Positions 1 to 8,209 of a stretch of DNA of 64,000 nt are shown here, in pieces. Location: contig NZ_CALCZQ010000053.1 in NCBI RefSeq assembly GCF_937903345.1, forward strand, positions 153,213 through 217,212, in the 5' to 3' direction. A program made the translations under genes and the position numbers. The notes below the pieces were generated by a model, which had not been told where the DNA came from, ran no database searches, and saw only the letters and a list, made by a program, of their open reading frames with translations. The DNA comes from an uncultured Emticicia sp. GTDB taxonomy: Bacteria > Bacteroidota > Bacteroidia > Cytophagales > Spirosomataceae. Within the stretch, counting starts at the first letter, position 1; each line of letters begins with the position of its first letter.

Positions 1-81
1 TGTAGCCGAAATAACCAAGAGGCTGCAGCTAAACGCTACGAAGCTACCTATAATAAATATTATTCGAGAGTGGCAGAATAA
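1..81 (+). CDS. C-terminal end of an unidentified protein (5' partial)
   Basis: Frame 1 is open from the window edge to a TAA at 79-81, giving about 26 residues rich in Ala, Tyr and charged residues and ending in SRVAE. A convincing intrinsic terminator follows about 60 nt later, which supports this being a real gene end. There is too little sequence to name the family. Confidence 0.45.
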   Translation, partial: CSRNNQEAAAKRYEATYNKYYSRVAE

Positions 82-142
82 TATTAGACAATGTATAGAC
101 AGGGCATTGCCCTGTGTTGCGAATTAAACAAAAAAATTGTGT

Positions 143-178
143 AAAAATCCTCGTTGAACGAATCAGCGGGGATTTTTT
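143..178 (+). terminator. Intrinsic terminator after the partial gene
   Basis: The arms AAATCCTCG and CGGGGATTT pair (one G-U) around a 13-nt loop, followed by a T-rich run. It insulates the TonB receptor unit from the upstream gene. Confidence 0.75.
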
Positions 179-180
179 AT

Positions 181-201
181 TATATTTGCAATATCGTTGC
201 A
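181..201 (+). promoter_or_regulatory. -7 element overlapped by an inverted-repeat operator
   Basis: TATATTTG (181-188) fits the Bacteroidota -7 consensus TAnnTTTG. It overlaps the dyad TGCAA-TATCG-TTGCA (187-201). The same dyad lies before the lipoprotein gene downstream, so a shared repressor is likely. Fur-family metal regulators (Zur in particular) are my preferred guess because the receptor resembles zinc receptors; this is inference. Confidence 0.6.
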
Positions 202-260
202 TTAATTAACACAGCAAGTTTAACGCAACTGCTGCGGCGGACCGCTCCGATTTCTAAATT

Positions 261-2762
261 GTGCAAAAACCAAAAATGAAGAGAGATTTGAAAGATAAAC
301 ACCTGACCCAACCCTCTCTTCGAAGGAGAGGGATTTTTCTGATATTTTCAATTTCACTCTTAATTTTCCTATTAGAAGAAAAAGAATCTTATGCACAAAC
401 TTTAGCACACCCATCGGGGGCGGGAGCCACCGTCACTACGGGTGCTGACTGCGATTGCTTTATTCAAGGAATTGTTCAAGATGACGCCACGAAACAACCA
501 ATTGTAGGAGCGGTAGTTTTTATAAAAGAATTAAATAAAGGTGTAAGCACCGATGCAAAAGGTTTTTACAGAATAGCGAATATTTGTCAAGGAAAATATA
601 CTATCATAGGCCGAATTGTGGGGTATGAAGAAAAAAACTACACGATTAGCCTTCAACACGGTACCGAGCAAAACATCAAATTATCGGAAACAGAACTGCA
701 TTTAGCCAATATCGATATCAAGGCACAGAAAATCGAAAATCTTACGCAAACCAAAAATTCACTCGAAAATGCGGCTCTCGACCAAACTCGTGGCCAATCT
801 TTGGGCGAAGCATTGAAACAAATTTCAGGTGTTACTACACTACAAACAGGTAGTTCGATTTCAAAACCTGTAATTCATGGAATGCACTCAAATCGGGTGT
901 TGATATTGAACAATGGCGTAAGACAAGAAGGCCAACAATGGGGCAGCGAACACGCTCCCGAAATTGACCCTTTTGTGGCTAAAAAAATAACGGTTTTGAA
1001 AGGTGCGGCGGGCGTTCGCTACGGCTCGGATGCAATTGCGGGAGTAATCATGCTCGAACCGGAAGCTCTACCCGATTCAACTACAATCGGTGGCGAAATT
1101 AATAGTGTTTATTTCACGAATGGAAATCAAACTGCCAATGCGGGCATTTTAGAAGGTGGAGTACGAAAACTTGGCAAAACTTTACAAATTCCGTACTCTG
1201 TTGGGTATCGAATTCAAGGAACTTATAAACGTGGTGGAGATATTTCGACACCAAATTATAGATTGTCAAATACTGGAATTCAAGAAATAAACTATTCATT
1301 ATCAGTAGATTATAAACGAAAAAATTGGATTAGTGAAGTTTTTTTTAGTCATTTCAATACAAAAATTGCGGTATTTTCGGGTTCACATATCGGCAATGTT
1401 TCTGACCTAATTGAAGCTATTAAACGTGGTACTCCGCTTCCGATTTATACACCAGAAAAATTTACGTACGCTATCGACCGACCTTATCAGGACGTTCAGC
1501 ATAATTTATTGAAAGTAAAAAACACACTCAAAAATCGTTTCGGCATACTTTCTCTGACACTTGGAAGACAATATGATTTTCGTAAAGAAGTTGATATTTT
1601 GCGTGGCGATAGGAACCTTACACAGCTTTTCAAGCTAACGACTTATTCAGGCGAATGGCTTTTTGAACACAAACCCATCTTAAAATTATTGACTGGTTCG
1701 ATTGGCGTAAATAGCCTTTATCAAGAAAATCTTACCACAGGAATGCTCACCGAGCCACATTCTTCAACAGTTTTGATTCCTAATTTTAAAAATTTCACTA
1801 ATGGACTGTTCTTTATTGAACGTATTGTGCGACATAATTGGGAAATAGAAAGTGGTTTTAGATACGATACTCGACAACTTAATGTTTACAGAATCCCTCG
1901 TGGTGGGCAAAGCGTGGTGAACAATACCCAAAACAATCGAAACTTTACAGGTACGCTCGGAGCAAATTATCGACCAAATGCCCGATGGAATTTTATGACT
2001 AATGCAAGTTCGGCGTGGCGAGCAGCAAGTGTCAACGAACTTTATAGCGACGGTGTGCATCACGGAGCAGCAAGTTTCGAGCGTGGCAATGAAAACCTTG
2101 TGCCAGAAGTAGCACTAAACCTTTCTTTTACAGTGAATTACGTTTCTAAAAACTTCCAAGCAGAATTACATTTATACAATAATTATATCAATAATTTTAT
2201 CTTTTTATCTCCTACTGGTCGCCCAGCATTAACGATTCGTGGGGCTTTTCCTGAATTTATTTATACACAAACAGACAGCCGTTTTCGTGGTTTTGATTTA
2301 ACTGGAATTGTGCAAATCGTCAAGAACCTTTCGCTCAATAGTAAAATTTCTTACCTTGAAGCCCAAGATTTGAGCAATAGTCAACCTTTGATTCAGATTC
2401 CTGCCAATCGTTGGGAAAATACGCTTCGTTATGACTGGAAAAGAACTTCGGTTTCGATCACAAACTTATTCGTAACCAAACAAAAAAGAGTTCCTTCGAA
2501 AATAATTTTTTCTGAAATTCCAAGCTCAGAAATCATATTTACTCAATACGGCGGAGACTTCGCTCCTCCCCCCGCCGCATACTCGCTTTGGAGTGCATCG
2601 GCAAGCCAACAATTTGCGATAACTGCCAAACAATCACTCAATATTTCGTTGACTATCAATAATTTGCTCAATACTTCGTATCGAGATTATCTCAATCGTT
2701 TCCGTTATTTTGCTGATGAAATTGGTCGAAATATAGCTTTTCGTGCTAAATATTCTTTTTAA
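261..2762 (+). CDS. TonB-dependent receptor, ZnuD-like (probable metal uptake)
   Basis: An 833-residue outer-membrane receptor. After a signal peptide (hydrophobic run about residues 26-38, ending near SYAQ) comes a CarboxypepD-regulatory-like domain (about 65-150), a plug domain (about 165-270) and a 22-strand barrel ending in the aromatic residue F of KYSF. The plug motif HGMHSNRVLILNNG and the following EGQQWGSEHAPEID resemble the zinc receptor family around ZnuD. The substrate is therefore probably a metal, but this is not proven. A cysteine/aspartate cluster (DCDC) sits at the start of the mature protein. The signal-peptide region carries a dispersed hairpin repeat, so the n-region was partly donated by a repeat. 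It is followed by a small lipoprotein with the same operator. The start is the first ATG after the promoter; no better in-frame start exists before the hydrophobic run. Confidence 0.85.
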   Translation: MQKPKMKRDLKDKHLTQPSLRRRGIFLIFSISLLIFLLEEKESYAQTLAHPSGAGATVTTGADCDCFIQGIVQDDATKQPIVGAVVFIKELNKGVSTDAKGFYRIANICQGKYTIIGRIVGYEEKNYTISLQHGTEQNIKLSETELHLANIDIKAQKIENLTQTKNSLENAALDQTRGQSLGEALKQISGVTTLQTGSSISKPVIHGMHSNRVLILNNGVRQEGQQWGSEHAPEIDPFVAKKITVLKGAAGVRYGSDAIAGVIMLEPEALPDSTTIGGEINSVYFTNGNQTANAGILEGGVRKLGKTLQIPYSVGYRIQGTYKRGGDISTPNYRLSNTGIQEINYSLSVDYKRKNWISEVFFSHFNTKIAVFSGSHIGNVSDLIEAIKRGTPLPIYTPEKFTYAIDRPYQDVQHNLLKVKNTLKNRFGILSLTLGRQYDFRKEVDILRGDRNLTQLFKLTTYSGEWLFEHKPILKLLTGSIGVNSLYQENLTTGMLTEPHSSTVLIPNFKNFTNGLFFIERIVRHNWEIESGFRYDTRQLNVYRIPRGGQSVVNNTQNNRNFTGTLGANYRPNARWNFMTNASSAWRAASVNELYSDGVHHGAASFERGNENLVPEVALNLSFTVNYVSKNFQAELHLYNNYINNFIFLSPTGRPALTIRGAFPEFIYTQTDSRFRGFDLTGIVQIVKNLSLNSKISYLEAQDLSNSQPLIQIPANRWENTLRYDWKRTSVSITNLFVTKQKRVPSKIIFSEIPSSEIIFTQYGGDFAPPPAAYSLWSASASQQFAITAKQSLNISLTINNLLNTSYRDYLNRFRYFADEIGRNIAFRAKYSF
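312..332. repeat. Short palindromic repeat inside the receptor signal-peptide region
   Basis: CCCTCTC (312-318) and GAGAGGG (326-332) form a perfect 7-bp stem around TTCGAAG. Similar CCCTCTC...GAGAGGG palindromes, read as peptides like LTPNPSPKERG, are common dispersed repeats in Bacteroidota genomes; here it encodes the arginine-rich n-region TQPSLRRRG. Confidence 0.6.
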
Positions 2763-2770
2763 TTTTTTTT

Positions 2771-2785
2771 TGCAACATCATTGCA
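2771..2785 (+). promoter_or_regulatory. Operator TGCAA-N5-TTGCA before the lipoprotein gene
   Basis: The exact half-sites TGCAA (2771-2775) and TTGCA (2781-2785) match the dyad at 187-201. It lies just after the receptor stop and about 20 nt upstream of a -7 element. Confidence 0.6.
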
Positions 2786-2802
2786 TTTATAATTATATGC
2801 TT

Positions 2803-2823
2803 TATATTTGCAACATTTATGCA
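2803..2823 (+). promoter_or_regulatory. -7 element with overlapping imperfect operator
   Basis: TATATTTG (2803-2810) is a -7 element. TGCAACATTTATGCA (2809-2823) is a third operator copy with one mismatch. The arrangement copies the receptor promoter and suggests independent but co-regulated transcription of the lipoprotein gene. Confidence 0.5.
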
Positions 2824-2852
2824 AAAGCAATAATATTTCATAAAATTACAAC

Positions 2853-3419
2853 ATGCGAACTAAAAGAAACCAAAGACAAATTGCCCTATTCAGCTTACTG
2901 CTCAATGCTACACTTTTTACGGTAAGTTGTAAAGATGAAGAAGTGGCTGTGGAAGAAGAAAATGAATTGATTACGACGGTAAAATTGAATTTTACAAGCG
3001 GTGGTATTACACAATCGTTTAACTATTCTGACCCCGATGGCGATGGTGGAAAAGCTCCAACCATTGACGCCATTAGCCTAAAACCAAATACAACTTATAC
3101 GCTTACTATCGAGGTTTTAGATGAGTCGAAAATGCCAGTTGGTAATATTACTGACGAAATAAAAAAAGAAAGTGATGAACATTTATTTGTTTATACACCA
3201 ACGCCAAATAGCCTTTTGACCTACGTTTATGGCGATAAGGATGCCAATAATTTTGGAATTGGTATTACAGGAAGCACCAAAACATATACAGCAGGAACAG
3301 GAAAACTAAAAGTTCAGCTACGTCACCAGCCACCAATCAATGGAAAAGCAAGCAAAGATGGCACTCCAACGCCAGGAAGTGATGATATAAATATTGATTT
3401 TAATGTTACGGTACAGTAG
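2853..3419 (+). CDS. Small lipoprotein paired with the TonB receptor
   Basis: An 188-residue lipoprotein. The signal ends in the lipobox FTVSC with Cys at about residue 26. The mature part is acidic (EEVAVEEENE) followed by a beta-rich domain with a short aspartate-rich stretch (SDPDGDGG, about 56-63) that could bind a divalent cation. I do not recognise a named family. Position right after a ZnuD-like receptor with matching operators suggests a surface or periplasmic partner of the same uptake system. Function is inferred from context only. Confidence 0.75.
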   Translation: MRTKRNQRQIALFSLLLNATLFTVSCKDEEVAVEEENELITTVKLNFTSGGITQSFNYSDPDGDGGKAPTIDAISLKPNTTYTLTIEVLDESKMPVGNITDEIKKESDEHLFVYTPTPNSLLTYVYGDKDANNFGIGITGSTKTYTAGTGKLKVQLRHQPPINGKASKDGTPTPGSDDINIDFNVTVQ

Positions 3420-3445
3420 GTTCTATAAACTGTCTCATAACTTTT

Positions 3446-3482
3446 AAAGGGGTGTCAAGTAAAATCTTGATACTCCTTTTTT
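3446..3482 (+). terminator. Intrinsic terminator of the metal-uptake unit
   Basis: AAAGGGGTGTCAAG pairs with CTTGATACTCCTTT (two G-U pairs) around a short A-rich loop, followed by a T-run. Confidence 0.8.
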
Positions 3483-3537
3483 GTGTAAATCTATTCAAAA
3501 CAATTATCTTAGCAAAAAAACAAATTTCGAGAAAATT

Positions 3538-4074
3538 ATGACAAAAAAACGTATTGCGATTGACATGGACGATGTAATGGCAGCCGCAGGAAAAAAGATT
3601 TTAGGCATTTACAACCGATTAATTGGAACAGATTTTCAAGAATATCATTTCATTGATAAAGGATACTATGATGTTTTAGCGGAAGAAAATTATCATGTGG
3701 TAAGAGAGGAGATTTTTAAACCAGATTTTTTTAGAACGCTTGAAGTAATGCCGGATGCGGTTGAAGTAATTAAAAAACTTCACGAAAGATTTGATATTTT
3801 TATTGTTTCAGCGGCGGTTGAATTTCCAAATTCATTAAAAGAAAAAGTTGAGTGGTTAGAAGAACATTTTCCGTTTATTTCTTGGAAAAATATTGTTCTT
3901 TGTGGCGATAAAAGCATTATTTCGGCCGATTATTTGATTGATGACCACGAGAAAAACCTCAGTACATTCAAAGGTAAAGCATTATTATTCGATGCGATCC
4001 ACAATCAAAAACTCGAAGGCTATCAACGCTTCAAGACTTGGAGAGAAATTGAGGCTTTTTTTGATAATGAGTAA
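3538..4074 (+). CDS. 5'(3')-deoxyribonucleotidase (NT5C-type HAD phosphatase)
   Basis: A 178-residue cytosolic HAD hydrolase expected to dephosphorylate deoxyribonucleoside monophosphates. HAD motif I is IDMDDVM with Asp9 (nucleophile) and Asp11; motif II lies around FIVSAA (about 92-97), and the acidic motif IV is YLIDDHEKN. Length and motif spacing match the NT5C/YorS group. I chose the ATG at 3538 because it directly precedes KKRIAIDMDD; the longer reading frame starting at 3481 uses TTG inside the upstream terminator. It stands alone, with the peptidase gene beginning 74 nt later. Confidence 0.85.
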   Translation: MTKKRIAIDMDDVMAAAGKKILGIYNRLIGTDFQEYHFIDKGYYDVLAEENYHVVREEIFKPDFFRTLEVMPDAVEVIKKLHERFDIFIVSAAVEFPNSLKEKVEWLEEHFPFISWKNIVLCGDKSIISADYLIDDHEKNLSTFKGKALLFDAIHNQKLEGYQRFKTWREIEAFFDNE

Positions 4075-4148
4075 AAATGAGAAGTTATTTGAGTGCGGTA
4101 CATCTGCTTGGATATGCCACACTTTAAAATCATTTATGACAAAACCCT

Positions 4149-5303
4149 ATGACACCTAAACAAATCGTTGAAAAGCTCGCTTCTTTTCCAAATCGAGGCG
4201 TTGCTACCGAAAACGAAGCCCCCGTACTTGATTTTCTAACGCAACTATTTATAAATCAGCAAGTTAGTCGAGAATCTTTCCGAACACCCAAAACTTATAT
4301 TTCTGTAGTTTGGTGGTTGATTTTAGGACTTTCGGCGGGATTGATATGCCTGAATTTTTCTTCGATTTTGGGTTTAATAATTACCTTCCTTTTTGTAGCG
4401 ATGGCCATGTTGTATTTCAATTGGTACGCTTCCCCCGTAACGAATTTCCCTCCCTTAGTTAAGTCTCATAATTTGGTCATTAAAACTAAAAATGTTTCTC
4501 CCAAAGCTAAAAAATTGATTTTAATGGCTCATTGGGACACCGCTCCTATTTCGTTGCTTTATCGCCCCGAAATGGTTGGCAATTTTCGTAAATCACTCAA
4601 AATGAGTTTAATTCTGATGATGGTGGCTCAGTTTTTGGCGATCTCGCAGTTTCTGATACCTAACGATTTCCTACTTTTAGTTTCCAATATTTTGGCTTTT
4701 TATTTTATTATTCAAGGCATTACGGCAACACTTGATTTTTTCAGATTGGGTTATTCAAACGGTGCTTCTGACAATGCAACGGGTGTAGCAGCAGCCATCG
4801 AAACCGCTCAAAAACTTTGGAATAATAACCTACAAAATCTTGATGTTGAATTGGTAATTACTGGAGCAGAAGAAGTGGGTATGATTGGAGCTAGAGCATA
4901 CATGAAAAATCATTATCAAGAGTTTACGAAAGAAACTTATCTAATAAACTTCGATACACTCGGAAGCGGAGACTTGAAAATTATCACACAAACAGGTAGC
5001 TGGTCAACGATTGTTTATGACAATAAATTGGTAAAGACAGCCAAAGAAGTCACGGCAAAAATTGAGACGCTGAAAGAGGTAAAAACGGGTGCTTGGCATA
5101 CTGCAGATTTCGATTCGGTTTGGTTTCAGCGAGCTGGAATTCCATCAGTTACGTTGGCAGCACTTGATAAAAACGGTCGAATGCCAAACATTCATCGTCC
5201 AACCGATATTTTAGCAAATGTTGACTACAAACCCATGGAAAAAGCTATAATTTTAGCAGAAGCAATCGGAATACAACTAAATACAAACAATCATGACTCG
5301 TAA
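4149..5303 (+). CDS. Membrane-anchored M28 family metallopeptidase
   Basis: A 384-residue zinc peptidase with inserted membrane segments. Two helices lie at about 50-90 and two more at about 150-192. The catalytic parts surround them: HWD (His128, Asp130), GASDNATG (Asp208), the acidic pair in TGAEEVG (Glu241, Glu242) and a late His in NIHRPTD. This is the full di-zinc M28 ligand set, so an aminopeptidase activity on small peptides is likely. Its stop overlaps the next gene by 11 nt, so the two are translationally linked. Confidence 0.8.
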   Translation: MTPKQIVEKLASFPNRGVATENEAPVLDFLTQLFINQQVSRESFRTPKTYISVVWWLILGLSAGLICLNFSSILGLIITFLFVAMAMLYFNWYASPVTNFPPLVKSHNLVIKTKNVSPKAKKLILMAHWDTAPISLLYRPEMVGNFRKSLKMSLILMMVAQFLAISQFLIPNDFLLLVSNILAFYFIIQGITATLDFFRLGYSNGASDNATGVAAAIETAQKLWNNNLQNLDVELVITGAEEVGMIGARAYMKNHYQEFTKETYLINFDTLGSGDLKIITQTGSWSTIVYDNKLVKTAKEVTAKIETLKEVKTGAWHTADFDSVWFQRAGIPSVTLAALDKNGRMPNIHRPTDILANVDYKPMEKAIILAEAIGIQLNTNNHDS

Positions 5304-5943
5304 CGAAACCATTTTTTATTTTGCACTGGGCATTGTCAATATTGCTTCGAGCATTCTTGACATTGAGTGGCTCAATTATGTATCAAAGCCAATGTTGATG
5401 ATTTCTTTGTTTTTTTTCTATTTTCAGAAAGTAAAACAAAACATAAATACTTCTGATAAAATAATGCTTGTTTCACTGATTTTCTCATGCTTAGGAGACA
5501 TTTTTTTGATGTTTCAAGGTAAAAATCCACAGTTTTTTCTTCTTGGCTTGGGTTCGTTTTTGGTGGCACAATTGGCTTATTATTTCATCTTTTCCAAAAG
5601 CGGAAAAACCCAATATTTAAAAAGATTACCTATCACAATTTATACAATGGCTCTCATAGCGTTTCTTTGGGACAAAATTCCACAAAGCTTTTTACTCCCA
5701 ATTTTTGTTTATTCTTTTGCTATAATGATGATGGGAATTGGAGCAATTCAACGCCAAACCAACCTAAAAAGTTATCAATTTGTATTAATTGGAGCAATTT
5801 TATTCATCATTTCTGATTCTTTGATTGCCATCAATAAATTTGTGTTTGCAATTCCACTTTCTGGTCTTTGGGTGATGACAACTTACATTGCTGCTCAATA
5901 TTTGATTGTGCAAGGAGTGCTTTGGGGAAGAAATACAAAATAA
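5293..5943 (+). CDS. YhhN-family membrane protein (lysoplasmalogenase-like)
   Basis: A 216-residue protein with about eight membrane helices. The conserved acidic motifs of the YhhN/TMEM86 family are visible: LGDIFLM (about 76-82) and ISDSLIAIN (about 173-181). Characterised members hydrolyse the vinyl-ether bond of lysoplasmalogens, but bacterial members are mostly untested. The 11-nt overlap with the M28 peptidase gene places both in one operon, and a strong terminator follows immediately. Confidence 0.8.
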   Translation: MTRNETIFYFALGIVNIASSILDIEWLNYVSKPMLMISLFFFYFQKVKQNINTSDKIMLVSLIFSCLGDIFLMFQGKNPQFFLLGLGSFLVAQLAYYFIFSKSGKTQYLKRLPITIYTMALIAFLWDKIPQSFLLPIFVYSFAIMMMGIGAIQRQTNLKSYQFVLIGAILFIISDSLIAINKFVFAIPLSGLWVMTTYIAAQYLIVQGVLWGRNTK

Positions 5944-5945
5944 AA

Positions 5946-5988
5946 AAGGGTGTATGTAATATCTTGGGCGTATGCAATACACCCTTAT
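5946..5988. terminator. Bidirectional terminator between convergent genes
   Basis: AAGGGTGTAT (5946-5955) and ATACACCCTT (5977-5986) form a perfect 10-bp stem with A/T runs on both sides. It serves the YhhN gene and the minus-strand gene ending at 5988. Confidence 0.75.
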
Positions 5989-6305
5989 TAACTTTTATAA
6001 TCCAAAAAACTCCATAATTTTCGCTTTTTCAGATATTCAAAATCTTCTTCGTTATCGTAGGCCTCTCTCTCAAAACTTATTTGACGATAGGCTATCCAAA
6101 AACTACGACATCGTACATAATGAAACAACCATTCGCCAAGGTACAAAATATAAAAAGGTAGAATCAAGAGTTCGAGTTGCTGACGGATATGGATTTTTTC
6201 GTGGTTAATCAGCACATTACTTGGCTTTTTTGAGCGTACGATTATAAAAGGAAATAGTGTAATTCCTTGTATTTTTATTAAGGGTACGCCTTTTATTAAT
6301 ATCAT
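5988..6305 (-). CDS. Small membrane protein with an HExxH motif, unknown function
   Basis: A 105-residue protein seen as a stand-alone gene. It contains HEKIH, an exact HExxH zinc-protease signature, in the context NHEKIHIRQQLE, followed by one hydrophobic helix (LLILPFYILYLGEWLF) and a later FEREAYDNE segment that could supply a third ligand. This layout resembles the catalytic core of M48/M56 membrane peptidases reduced to a minimum. Proteins like this occur widely in Bacteroidota but I know no assigned role. Activity is inference. Confidence 0.65.
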   Translation of the reverse strand: MILIKGVPLIKIQGITLFPFIIVRSKKPSNVLINHEKIHIRQQLELLILPFYILYLGEWLFHYVRCRSFWIAYRQISFEREAYDNEEDFEYLKKRKLWSFLDYKS

Positions 6306-6350
6306 TTTATCAAGACAGAATCGCCTGTGCGATTAGGTTTGAAGAGTTTG

Positions 6351-6378
6351 GAGTTAGGTAATAATCATTACCTAACTC
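6351..6378. terminator. Possible terminator hairpin after pafA
   Basis: GAGTTAGGTAAT and ATTACCTAACTC form a perfect 12-bp stem just beyond the pafA stop. There is no long U-run, so this may be a weak terminator or an mRNA 3' stabiliser. Confidence 0.5.
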
Positions 6379-6385
6379 TAAAACC

Positions 6386-8020
6386 TTATTTTTTACTAAA
6401 AATATCTTTAATCGGACTACCAACACAGCCATTTGGCTCCAAAATATTTAATAATGCCGCCAATGTTGCAGCAATATCAGAAATATAAGTCTGTTCTACT
6501 GTTTCACCTCGCGGAATTTTCCAACCGTACCAAACTAAGGGCACGTGGCGGTCATATTGCCACATTGATCCGTGCGTTGTGCCTTTTTTAGAACCACTGT
6601 ACCATGCTGGTTCAAATAAAATCATTATATCACCGCTACGTTTTGGATTGTAAATATTTTCTATGAGTGGCTTATAAAAAGGCGGTATTGTTGCCGAATT
6701 TATATCATGTAAGTTCACCACTTGATAAACTGAAGAACCCAAAGTCAACATTTTTTGCTTAACTAAATCATAAACCTGGTTCATTGTCACATTTTTCTTT
6801 GCCATCAAATCATGGTCAAGGTATAGCTGATAATTATCTTGTGCTTTTATCCATTTTCCTTCACCAAATTTTTCAATCATTTGGCCATTCAAATAATTAA
6901 TTTCTTTAAACAACTCAATATTTCCCGCTGGAATTTTATGTTTTTTCAGATAACCTGAAATATCGGCTACACCATGGTCTGCAGTTAAAAAAACTACATA
7001 ATTTCCTTTGCCCAAAGTTGCATCCAATTTGTTCAAAACCTCGGCAATATCACGGTCGAGACGCAGATACGTATCTTCAATTTCAATGGAGTGCGTACCC
7101 GTTGCATGCCCCACATAATCGGGTGTCGAGAAACTTACGCATAAGAAATCCGTTTCTTTTCCTTGCCCCATCTTCTCGTTTTGGAGTGTAGCCAACGTGA
7201 TTTCCTTAGTAATTGTATTTCCGTAAGGCGATGTGAGCAACGCTCCATAATTAGTAACCGTATGCGGAAAAACAGGCGATTTTTCGCCCGACAAAACATT
7301 TTCATATTCTTGGTTATCGGCCTCGCTTTCAGTATATTGTTCAATCGGTAAAAGCGTTTCCCATTTCTGAGCCATCAATTTATCGGGCATTTTCTGAGCG
7401 TTGAAATCTTTCATCCATTGTGGCAAATCATTCATATAATACGTACTCGTAATCCAATTGCCCGATTTGGCATCGAACCAATAAGCAGCATCGGCCGAAT
7501 GCCCCGCTGGCAAAATTCCACCACGGTCTTTCACCGCAATTCCAATTACTTTTGACCGAAACTCACTCGCAATCTTCAATTGGTCAGTAATTGTGGTCGT
7601 GTGCATGTTTACGGGTGAGCGTTTGCCTTCCACTCCAGCTTCGCCAGCTCCTACGGCACGTACAGTTGTATCTTCGGCCACATAAACACTTCTATTTGCT
7701 AAGGGGTCATACCATTCATTACCAATAATACCATTTATAGCAGGAACAGAACCCGTATAAACTGCCGCATGACCAGGTCCAGTAACTGTATTTGCATAAT
7801 GATATTGATTGTTTTTGCAGTTAAAGCCTTCATTCATCAATCGCTTAAAGCCACCTTCTGTATATTTATCGTAGTAACGGTATAGGTAGTCGTACCGCAT
7901 TTGATCAACCATAATACCCAAAACCAATTTGGGTTTCGAGGGTGTTGGGGTAGGTATTGTCTTTTTCTGAGCCCAAATAGAAAGGCTTATCAGTAAAAAA
8001 AGAAATGTTAGATGTTTCAT
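6386..8020 (-). CDS. pafA: Alkaline phosphatase PafA (periplasmic)
   Basis: A 544-residue secreted monoesterase of the alkaline phosphatase superfamily that releases phosphate from organic phosphomonoesters. The start was moved to the ATG at 8018-8020, which gives a clean signal peptide (MKHLTFLFLLISLSIWAQ). Residues match the characterised Elizabethkingia enzyme almost position for position: Asp39, nucleophile Thr80 in NTVTGPGHA, Asn101 (GNEW), and Lys164/Arg166 in VKDRGG; later metal ligands lie in DYVGHATG and TADHG. Length also matches (about 546). It is likely phosphate regulated: TTTACA at 8125-8130 sits 42 nt upstream of the -7 element TATTTTTG, the same geometry found before other phosphorus genes in this window. 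Known PafA enzymes are insensitive to phosphate inhibition. Confidence 0.93.
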   Translation of the reverse strand: MKHLTFLFLLISLSIWAQKKTIPTPTPSKPKLVLGIMVDQMRYDYLYRYYDKYTEGGFKRLMNEGFNCKNNQYHYANTVTGPGHAAVYTGSVPAINGIIGNEWYDPLANRSVYVAEDTTVRAVGAGEAGVEGKRSPVNMHTTTITDQLKIASEFRSKVIGIAVKDRGGILPAGHSADAAYWFDAKSGNWITSTYYMNDLPQWMKDFNAQKMPDKLMAQKWETLLPIEQYTESEADNQEYENVLSGEKSPVFPHTVTNYGALLTSPYGNTITKEITLATLQNEKMGQGKETDFLCVSFSTPDYVGHATGTHSIEIEDTYLRLDRDIAEVLNKLDATLGKGNYVVFLTADHGVADISGYLKKHKIPAGNIELFKEINYLNGQMIEKFGEGKWIKAQDNYQLYLDHDLMAKKNVTMNQVYDLVKQKMLTLGSSVYQVVNLHDINSATIPPFYKPLIENIYNPKRSGDIMILFEPAWYSGSKKGTTHGSMWQYDRHVPLVWYGWKIPRGETVEQTYISDIAATLAALLNILEPNGCVGSPIKDIFSKK

Positions 8021-8074
8021 TATTAATCTTTTAAATTTCAATGTAAGATGTTTCTCTCGAAGTTAAATAAACAC

Positions 8075-8130
8075 CAAAAATAGTTATCTTCTTTTAGAAA
8101 CTACCTTCTATATCTTTAAATATTTGTAAA
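8075..8130 (-). promoter_or_regulatory. pafA promoter with candidate PHO box
   Basis: On the minus strand, the hexamer TTTACA (8125-8130) is followed after exactly 42 nt by TATTTTTG (8075-8082), a full -7 match. No -33 TTTG is present, which fits an activator-dependent promoter. Confidence 0.6.
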
Positions 8131-8171
8131 ATTAAATACCTCTACTAAAAACAAAGCACTTCGCTTGCATT

Positions 8172-8202
8172 TTTGATTTACGACCTTTCCTTTGTACCTT
8201 TG
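8172..8202 (+). promoter_or_regulatory. Housekeeping promoter of the DHH gene
   Basis: TTTG (8172-8175), a 19-nt spacer, and TACCTTTG (8195-8202) match the Bacteroidota primary sigma consensus. The start codon follows only 8 nt after the -7 element, so the transcript is nearly leaderless. Confidence 0.65.
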
Positions 8203-8209
8203 TAGTATT

